In this document: positions 6,397 through 10,925 of the stretch, piece after piece
Numbering within the stretch: the first letter of the stretch is position 1
How the letters are laid out: each line of letters begins with the position of its first letter
Notes under the pieces: generated by a model
Database searches by the model: none
Told to the model about the DNA's origin: nothing
The model's input: the letters and a program-made list of their open reading frames with translations, nothing else
Program-made: the position numbers and the translations under genes
Assembly: GCA_964530165.1 (NCBI GenBank)
Contig: CAZGYE010000199.1
Location: 1 to 10,925 of the forward strand
Direction of reading: 5' to 3'
Source of the DNA: CAZGYE01 sp964530165
GTDB taxonomy: Bacteria; Planctomycetota; Planctomycetia; Planctomycetales; Planctomycetaceae
DNA length: 10,925 bases

Positions 6397-6443
6397 ATTT
6401 TCATCAGTGGCTACTGTTTGAACATCAGCAAAGCCTCGACGTC

Positions 6444-7505
6444 TTACGGGGGCAAAGTTGCCTTGAACTGATTCAACTGGTTGATCTTTTGCTGCAACTC
6501 TTGAATCAACTGCGTGGCGCCCGCCGGTGGGGGGCTGGTTTGCTGAAGCCGTTGGATCACGCTCCGGTAAACGCCGATGTAGTAATCCGCCATCTCCACA
6601 GGAACGCGACGGATTCGCCGGATCAGCGGCATGACCCGACCGTTATAGACCACTTGCGGATTCGCTTCGCAGATTCTCGGCAGCAGTTTCCGGGCCAGAA
6701 GCGCTGGAATGGTTGAATCCTCGTTGCCGAGCGGAATTTTCGGTTGAAAGTCGGGCGAGCGTTTACCGGTAAGCGTCAGAACCTCCGGGTCCCCGCCCTC
6801 CAGCGGAGCCAGGTCCGGTTTCCGCGGGTTCAGGAATACCGAGAGCGCCCGAGTCGTAAACTGCTCGGCCAGTTCGGGAACAATCACATCCAACCGCATG
6901 GGATACATGAACAGAATGCGGCGCGTGATGTTCGACGGAATGTGCATCGTCCGGTATTGCCAGCGCGTGCCGTCCAGCACGTTGTGGCTGCGGGAGAATG
7001 TGCTTTGGTGCGGCGGCATTTTTTGCATGAGCGGAAAGTCACGTTCGATCCTTGCGAACCCGTCCTGCAGCCCTTCGGTCATGTCGAGGGTTTCGGTTCT
7101 CACCGGGAGCGACGCGCCGGAGTCCTGATCGACGACTGCCGGCCCGCGGACCACATCGAAACCGGCAAACGGATCGGCCGGAAACAGCGAGGGATCCGTC
7201 GGTCCGGCTCGTAGCTCAGCCGAGCGGGGCCAGCCGCGCGGATGCGGATCGTCGTTTCCGGTTCGCGGCCAGAACGTCCGCCACGCCGCCTCCCGCGAAG
7301 CAGCCAACGTCCGCACTTTCCACGCACCGGCCGTGCCGAACACAATCATCAGCCCCATCACGAACAGCAGGATCGGCAAGCTGAGCACCAGCTCCAGCGG
7401 CGCCAGCCCGGCCCGGTTCAAGGCAAAAGGAAAAAGGCAAAAGGAAAAAGTTCCCCTCGCTTCCCCTCTTCCCTTCTTCCTTTTTCCTTTTCCCTTCTTC
7501 TTCAT
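6444..7505 (-). CDS. TadE-like minor pilin protein (second in locus)
   Basis: TadE-family proteins are pseudopilins processed by the Tad prepilin peptidase and placed in or near the Flp pilus base. This 353-residue product has the hallmark hydrophobic segment with an early acidic residue, LAPLELVLSLPILLF (34-48), continuing to about 57, then AWKVRTLAASREAAWRTFW. A long periplasmic part follows and a Gln-rich, probably coiled-coil tail (about 315-350). Residues 1-28 are unusual: KKKGKGKRKKGRGEA followed by RGTFSFCLFPFAL are encoded entirely by a polypurine/polypyrimidine repeat. The ATG at 7505 lies at the edge of that repeat. A TTG at 7421-7419, just before NRAGLAPLE, would remove the repeat-coded part, but pyrimidine-rich sequence before it gives no ribosome site. 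The true start is therefore uncertain. It follows the TadG-like gene with an 88-nt gap. Confidence 0.85.
   Translation of the reverse strand: MKKKGKGKRKKGRGEARGTFSFCLFPFALNRAGLAPLELVLSLPILLFVMGLMIVFGTAGAWKVRTLAASREAAWRTFWPRTGNDDPHPRGWPRSAELRAGPTDPSLFPADPFAGFDVVRGPAVVDQDSGASLPVRTETLDMTEGLQDGFARIERDFPLMQKMPPHQSTFSRSHNVLDGTRWQYRTMHIPSNITRRILFMYPMRLDVIVPELAEQFTTRALSVFLNPRKPDLAPLEGGDPEVLTLTGKRSPDFQPKIPLGNEDSTIPALLARKLLPRICEANPQVVYNGRVMPLIRRIRRVPVEMADYYIGVYRSVIQRLQQTSPPPAGATQLIQELQQKINQLNQFKATLPP
7420..7503. repeat. Polypurine/polypyrimidine hairpin element B
   Basis: On the plus strand a purine arm built of AAGGCAAAAGG and GGAAAAAG units (7420-7450) is followed by a pyrimidine arm of CCCCTCTTCCC, TTTTTCC and CCCTTCTTC units (7451-7503). 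The two arms can pair as an imperfect long hairpin. It covers the first 28 codons of the second TadE-like gene. It is related to the elements at 7531-7588 and 9083-9173. Confidence 0.88.
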
Positions 7506-7530
7506 TCCGCACTCCGAATTCCACCGCTGG

Positions 7531-7588
7531 GCAAGGAAGAAGTATTCCTCTTCTTCACTTTTGCCTTTTGCCTTTTGCCTTTTTCCTT
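7531..7588. repeat. Polypurine/polypyrimidine hairpin element C
   Basis: A short purine arm (GCAAGGAAGAAG) is followed by a pyrimidine arm with three TTTTGCC units. It shares the exact 17-mer AAGTATTCCTCTTCTTC (7540-7556) with element A (9111-9127). It fills the spacer just after the TadG-like stop codon at 7594-7596, so its boundary matches the gene end closely. Confidence 0.85.
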
Positions 7589-7593
7589 GAATC

Positions 7594-9180
7594 TCAGTGT
7601 GTGTTCATGCGCTTGAGCTGCTCGATCGTGATCCCTCCCAAATTGGGGGGACGGAAATTGAACGACTCGATGCCGGGATTGGCCGCTAAGATCTCCGGCA
7701 GCGATGGAGCCGTGGCGGGGACCAGCTTCACCATCCAATTCTGGTTCAGCAGGTCCCAGTGACTGGGCCAGTTCTCCGTGGCCCAGCGTTCTTCTTCGGG
7801 AGTGGATGGCTCGGCAGGCTCTTCGGGCATTTCCAGGCCGCTGTCGAAGCCGAAGGTGCCGCCAAGACTCTGATCCGCATCGGGCCGGCCCGGACCGACC
7901 AGATAACGCCTCGCGCGCGGCACAAACAGTGAGATCTGGGCGAACGAGAGCGCATCCGATTCGCGGGCCAGCGGATTGCGGAACACTCCCGGACCGGTTT
8001 CTTTGATGTGCCGGCGATACACGACCGCCAGGAAGTTGTCGTTCTGCTCCAGATACCGATTCACCGTTTGTTGCTCAGCGGTTTGCCGCAGCGTCTCGAC
8101 GTCCGAACCGTCTTCGGTTTGCCGCATGACCATCGGCAAATTGGTCAGCGGATACTCCTCGGTCAGCAACTTGTCGAGATGTGCGCAGGTGAAAATCCGC
8201 CAAAGATTGCTGAACTGTGACATCTCGGCGTCACGATCGAAGATGCGCAGTTTGTCGCTTGTCCACTGTTCGAGATAGTGCTTGGCCAATTCTCGCCGCT
8301 GGGTCAGCGCGGTGGCCAGGTATGCCTGCGGGTCGGGGAGGGCCTGGAAATCGCTCTCGGCCGGGTCGGGGTCGACGGCCGGCAGCATCCGCGTGAGGGG
8401 GTCGTCATCGTTGGGCACGCCGACGGGCGTCATCCGCCACAGCATGCCGGTCTGCTTGCCGACGGCTTCTCCACCGAAAAACCCCTGCTGAAGTTGGTCC
8501 AGCTCGAACCGCGTCAACGCGTGACGGTGGGCGATTTCCGCAGTGGCTCGCTGCGCCAAATCGGGGATCGAGCGTACCAGGTTTCGCTGAAAGATGGGGA
8601 TTTGCCCGTCCCGCAGAATCGACTCGAACACAGGCAGTGCATAGGCGGCGGCCGCTTCACTCAGGTTGCCAAACGCGCTGATGAGGCCCCGTTCCTTGGG
8701 GACTTTGCCGAGAATGGCCTGCCCCAGCTTTCGGAATTTCTCGAAGTCGGCTTTTTCGAACTTCTGGCCGGTCCGTTTCCACTCGTCGAGGATGTCGGGC
8801 GTGAGCCGTTCGGCATTGCGGTCGCGGGCTTCGCGCAGGAAGGCGGTCATGGCGAAGACGTCGCAGAGCAGATGATTCGTGAACGCGACCCCGTTCATGC
8901 CGCGGGCCAGCACGACACCGCCGGAATAGCCGGCCGCGTCGGCCGCGTTCTGCATCTTGATTTTGTCATCCAGATGCGTGGCGACGTTGACGATCATCAC
9001 CAACAGCATCGTGAACATCAGCAGCGTGAAGACCGTGACGATGCTAATCGTTCCCCGCTCGTCGCGGTGTAATCGCGAGCACAAGGCAAAAGGAAAAAGG
9101 AAAAAGGAAAAAGTATTCCTCTTCTTCCCTTTCTTCCCTTTTGCCTTTTGCCCGTTTACTTTTTCCTTATTCCTGCACAT
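7594..9180 (-). CDS. TadG-like Flp pilus assembly protein
   Basis: This 528-residue protein has one N-terminal membrane segment (about 45-66, ISIVTVFTLLMFTML...) preceded by DERGT. Directly after it comes KIKMQNAADAAGYSGG (73-88), the QNAADAAA-type motif typical of TadG/TadE-G proteins of the Tad system. The remaining roughly 440 residues are expected to be extracytoplasmic, and no von Willebrand A motif is evident. Residues 1-33 (QKAKGKKGKK then RNTFSFFLFPFAL) are encoded by repeat element A. ATG 9180 overlaps the previous TadE-like gene by 14 nt, which allows coupled translation. TTG 9084-9082, just before CSRLHRDERGT, is an alternative start without a visible ribosome site. If the repeat-coded part is translated, it adds a basic stretch and a Phe-rich hydrophobic stretch before the native anchor. 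Confidence 0.85.
   Translation of the reverse strand: MCRNKEKVNGQKAKGKKGKKRNTFSFFLFPFALCSRLHRDERGTISIVTVFTLLMFTMLLVMIVNVATHLDDKIKMQNAADAAGYSGGVVLARGMNGVAFTNHLLCDVFAMTAFLREARDRNAERLTPDILDEWKRTGQKFEKADFEKFRKLGQAILGKVPKERGLISAFGNLSEAAAAYALPVFESILRDGQIPIFQRNLVRSIPDLAQRATAEIAHRHALTRFELDQLQQGFFGGEAVGKQTGMLWRMTPVGVPNDDDPLTRMLPAVDPDPAESDFQALPDPQAYLATALTQRRELAKHYLEQWTSDKLRIFDRDAEMSQFSNLWRIFTCAHLDKLLTEEYPLTNLPMVMRQTEDGSDVETLRQTAEQQTVNRYLEQNDNFLAVVYRRHIKETGPGVFRNPLARESDALSFAQISLFVPRARRYLVGPGRPDADQSLGGTFGFDSGLEMPEEPAEPSTPEEERWATENWPSHWDLLNQNWMVKLVPATAPSLPEILAANPGIESFNFRPPNLGGITIEQLKRMNTH
9083..9173. repeat. Polypurine/polypyrimidine hairpin element A
   Basis: The purine arm at 9083-9113 (AAGGC, then repeated AAAAGG/AAAAAGG units) is followed by pyrimidine tracts at 9115-9152 (TTCCTCTTCTTCCC, CCCTTTTGCCTTTTGCCC) and a tail to 9173. 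The arms can form a long A/U-rich hairpin in the minus-strand mRNA. The element covers the stop codon of the upstream TadE-like gene and the first 30 or so codons of the TadG-like gene. Confidence 0.9.
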
Positions 9181-10195
9181 AGGGCATTACCGACTTGAAG
9201 CCTTCGTTGGTCATGGTCGCCGAGGCCCAAATGGGCGTGGTGTAGACACGCTCGCGATTGCCGGGGGTGTGGCGCTCGATGCGCGGACTAATGCGGTCCG
9301 GCCGCCCGTCGGCCCGCACGAGAAACTTCGCCAGAAATCGTCCCGGTCCCGGCAGCAGCGCGAAGTTGTGCGTCACCGTGACCGTCAGCGGATCCTGCCA
9401 ACCGACCTCGTGCGGATTCCACCGGCGAACCACCTCGCCGTCGGGCAGCTCCACGGGCAGGCGGGGATTGTAAGTCGGTCCGCTGCGGGAATCCTTGTCG
9501 ACGAATTCAAGCCGCACGGCCGTGTTCTCGAAGCTGTAGCCGATTTTGTTCTCCAGTCGCTTCGGAATCCGTGCGTTACTCTCTGAGTCGGGGACCATTG
9601 AGCGGTACACTGCCTGGGTCGCTTCCGCGACGGATTCGTTCTGCAGTGCGTTTTCGAATCCCAGATCGCGAGATGGCGCCAACGGCAGGCATGCCATGGC
9701 CGCTGCCGTGTAGATGTGCGCGTACTTGCCGGATCGGGGGGTGGAACTGCCGGACCGGTATTCCCACACGTCAACGTCGAGATCACGACGCGGCCGGCTT
9801 GCTTCGTCGTATAGCAGAAGGACCGGGTTGTCTTCTCGGATGGGGGCCGGCAGCACATTGGCCGGCTCGTCGGCGTTGAAACCACTGCCGAGCACGTTGG
9901 CCGGGACCCAGACCACCGCGGATCGCGCCGCTGCGAAGGCCGCGTAGTTCACCACCATGGTCCCGATCATCAACTGGCTGACCTGGACGATGAACAGCAC
10001 GATCACAATGAAGATCGGCAGCGTCAAGACAAACGCCAGACTCTGGACGCCGCCTTGCTGAGAGGCATGCAACCGCCCGAGCCGCCGCCAGTTCCACCGA
10101 GCGCCGCTCAGGCGGACAACCACCCTCAGCGCCGCAAACGACGCCGCCAGCGCCAGCAGGCAGGGCCAGCACGCTTCCAAAATTGCTCGATGCAC
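9167..10195 (-). CDS. TadE-like minor pilin protein (first in locus)
   Basis: This 342-residue protein has two hydrophobic segments. The first is near residues 9-28 (CWPCLLALAASFAALRVV). The second, about 51-73 (QSLAFVLTLPIFIVIVLFIV), has the TadE style, followed by NYAAFAAARSAVV, a motif shared by TadE/TadG proteins. In normal TadE proteins the pilin-like helix is close to the N-terminus. Here about 45 residues and an extra helix precede it, so it may not be processed in the usual way. The GTG start at 10195 is supported by GAGG at 10204-10207 with 8 nt spacing. The stop codon TAA lies at the edge of repeat element A and the gene overlaps the TadG-like gene by 14 nt. It follows the prepilin peptidase gene after a 115-nt spacer that contains a three-stem repeat. 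Confidence 0.87.
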   Translation of the reverse strand: MHRAILEACWPCLLALAASFAALRVVVRLSGARWNWRRLGRLHASQQGGVQSLAFVLTLPIFIVIVLFIVQVSQLMIGTMVVNYAAFAAARSAVVWVPANVLGSGFNADEPANVLPAPIREDNPVLLLYDEASRPRRDLDVDVWEYRSGSSTPRSGKYAHIYTAAAMACLPLAPSRDLGFENALQNESVAEATQAVYRSMVPDSESNARIPKRLENKIGYSFENTAVRLEFVDKDSRSGPTYNPRLPVELPDGEVVRRWNPHEVGWQDPLTVTVTHNFALLPGPGRFLAKFLVRADGRPDRISPRIERHTPGNRERVYTTPIWASATMTNEGFKSVMPYVQE

Positions 10196-10267
10196 GACTT
10201 TGTCCTCGTTTTCTCGGCCGTGCGACTCCGCCGTTTCACAAATGGTGATCGGGTTGCATACGTCCCG

Positions 10268-10315
10268 TTTAGCCGCCCCGCTTGCGGGGCGCGGCGGGCA
10301 AGCCCGCCGGCTAAA
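10268..10315. repeat. Three-stem palindromic element
   Basis: Outer arms TTTAGCC (10268-10274) and GGCTAAA (10309-10315) enclose two perfect hairpins: GCCCCGC-TT-GCGGGGC (10275-10290) and GGCGGGC-AA-GCCCGCC (10293-10308). Together they would fold as a three-way junction. The stop codon of the peptidase gene (TAG on the minus strand, 10313-10311) lies inside the outer arm. No T-run follows, so it is not a standard terminator, but it could affect mRNA stability or expression of downstream genes. Confidence 0.88.
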
Positions 10316-10823
10316 TGACTCTCATCGCCACGACACAGACCGCTACGAACGCCGAGGGGGCCAAAAACAGACAGCGTCCCAACGGTTTCCGTTCCTCCCG
10401 GGTGAGAGGAAGCCAACTCCTGGCCCGCAGCATCAGCAACATGTGCTGCATGGTTTTTGAGATGATTCGTAGAATACCGATCTGCCAAATCAAGACCGCC
10501 GTTCCCGCGATGCCTCCCAACACGAACGTCCACAGCATCGCTTCGACGCCCTTTTGGAAACCGAGAAAGGCGCCCATCATGGCAACCAGCTTGACGTCGC
10601 CGCCCCCCATGTTGAACAGCACAAAACAAACCAGCATGATCAACCCGCAAACGAAAAAGCCGGCCAAGCTTTCCTGCGGGCCGAGTCCGTCCTTTGCAAT
10701 CAGGTTGACAGCAACACCAACCGCGATGCCGGGATAGGTGGTCCAGTTATAAATTTTGTGCCGAGTTACGTCGGTGAACGAAGCAACCAGCAACAGCACC
10801 AACAGAACGACAATGGCAACCAT
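10311..10823 (-). CDS. cpaA: Type IV prepilin peptidase, CpaA/TadV type
   Basis: This 170-residue inner-membrane aspartic peptidase is of the A24 family, which cleaves the leader of Flp prepilins and TadE/TadF-like pseudopilins. The two catalytic aspartates are visible: Asp18 in VASFTDVTRHKIYNW and Asp76 in the GxGD-type motif MGGGDVKLVAMMGAFLG (72-88). Hydrophobic helices span most of the sequence. The N-terminal methyltransferase/zinc region of PilD-type enzymes is absent, as expected for the short CpaA/TadV class. After about residue 120 a basic stretch (LRARSWLPLTREERKPLGR) precedes a last helix (about 151-169). ATG 10823 was used although no clear ribosome site precedes it. It is the first gene of the minus-strand Tad row seen here. 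Substrate pilins and the Tad ATPase must be outside the window. Confidence 0.92.
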   Translation of the reverse strand: MVAIVVLLVLLLVASFTDVTRHKIYNWTTYPGIAVGVAVNLIAKDGLGPQESLAGFFVCGLIMLVCFVLFNMGGGDVKLVAMMGAFLGFQKGVEAMLWTFVLGGIAGTAVLIWQIGILRIISKTMQHMLLMLRARSWLPLTREERKPLGRCLFLAPSAFVAVCVVAMRVI

Positions 10824-10846
10824 CGAGCTAAACCGGACTAGTGGTC

Positions 10847-10865
10847 TGTCAAAGCCAATTTGACA
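10847..10865. promoter_or_regulatory. Perfect inverted repeat TGTCAAA-GCCAA-TTTGACA upstream of cpaA
   Basis: Seven-base arms with a five-base spacer lie 24 nt before the peptidase start codon. The size and position suit an operator bound by a dimeric regulator, but it could also be the edge of the neighbouring repeat element. No -10 box fits a promoter between it and the start codon. Confidence 0.4.
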
Positions 10866-10875
10866 GGTGCCGTGG

Positions 10876-10925
10876 GGCAGGCTTTCCAGCCTGCCGATTG
10901 GCCGCGGCAGGCTGGAAAGCCTGCC
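10876..10925. repeat. Inverted pair of the GGCAGGCT palindrome (cut by window end)
   Basis: One 20-bp copy with a TTCC loop (10876-10895) is followed, after the 10-nt spacer GATTGGCCGC, by the reverse-complement copy with a GGAA loop (10906-10925). The pair forms a larger palindrome in addition to the two small hairpins. It lies in the region upstream of the peptidase gene and may continue past the window edge. Confidence 0.88.

Noticed and set aside
7242..7616. Plus-strand frame encoding Phe/Leu/Pro-rich protein across the polypyrimidine tracts
   Set aside because: Its membrane-like look comes only from translating the repeat, and the first half is antisense to the TadE-like gene.
8278..9072. 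Long plus-strand open frame of 264 codons inside the TadG-like gene
   Set aside because: It lies opposite a clear TadG-like gene and its composition (rich in Gly, His, Gln, Arg) is that of an antisense shadow in GC-rich DNA.
7420..9173. CRISPR array or simple tandem repeat
   Set aside because: The purine-rich units are not regularly spaced by unique spacers and form inverted, not purely direct, arrangements.
10824..10865. Promoter with TTGACA on the minus strand upstream of cpaA
   Set aside because: TTGACA is part of the inverted repeat, but no -10-like hexamer lies at 16-18 nt spacing and the start codon would follow at once, leaving no room for a leader.

Overview
The window looks like a chromosomal piece of a planctomycete, most likely of the Pirellulales type. 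This is inferred from three things: the style of the Tad/Flp minor-pilin genes, the dispersed palindromic repeats, and a predicted exported methyltransferase. Coding sequence is moderately GC-rich. The species cannot be named from the sequence.

Positions 1-2719 (+ strand) are the 3' part of an A-type haem-copper oxidase operon. In order it holds a 5'-truncated subunit I (ctaD), a small subunit III paralogue, a second subunit III (ctaE type), a subunit IV (CyoD/COX4 type) and a small exported or membrane protein with a Cys-Cys pair. Spacing is tight (2-23 nt) and two or three genes use GTG starts, so one transcript is likely. Subunit I keeps every metal and haem ligand but lacks the usual polar K-channel residues.

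Positions 2771-4809 (- strand) carry a BON-domain protein, a class I SAM-dependent methyltransferase with an N-terminal signal peptide, and a hemerythrin. A terminator-like hairpin lies between the methyltransferase and the BON gene. A palindromic repeat with a 23-bp tandem duplication lies between the hemerythrin and the methyltransferase.

Positions 5205-10823 (- strand, read from right to left) are part of a Tad/Flp pilus locus. It holds a prepilin peptidase (CpaA/TadV type), a TadE-like protein, a TadG-like protein, a second TadE-like protein and an unrecognised membrane-anchored protein. The Tad ATPase, platform and secretin genes are not here.

The main surprise is how many repeats sit in the spacers, and even the coding ends, of the Tad genes. 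Three related polypurine/polypyrimidine hairpin elements sit at gene junctions, and two are read in the same frame into the N-termini of adjacent proteins. A 134-bp hairpin-bearing repeat occurs as near-perfect direct copies on either side of the unrecognised gene. A three-stem element contains the stop codon of the peptidase gene. A 20-bp palindrome occurs three times. I see no CRISPR array, tRNA, rRNA, transposase or phage gene.
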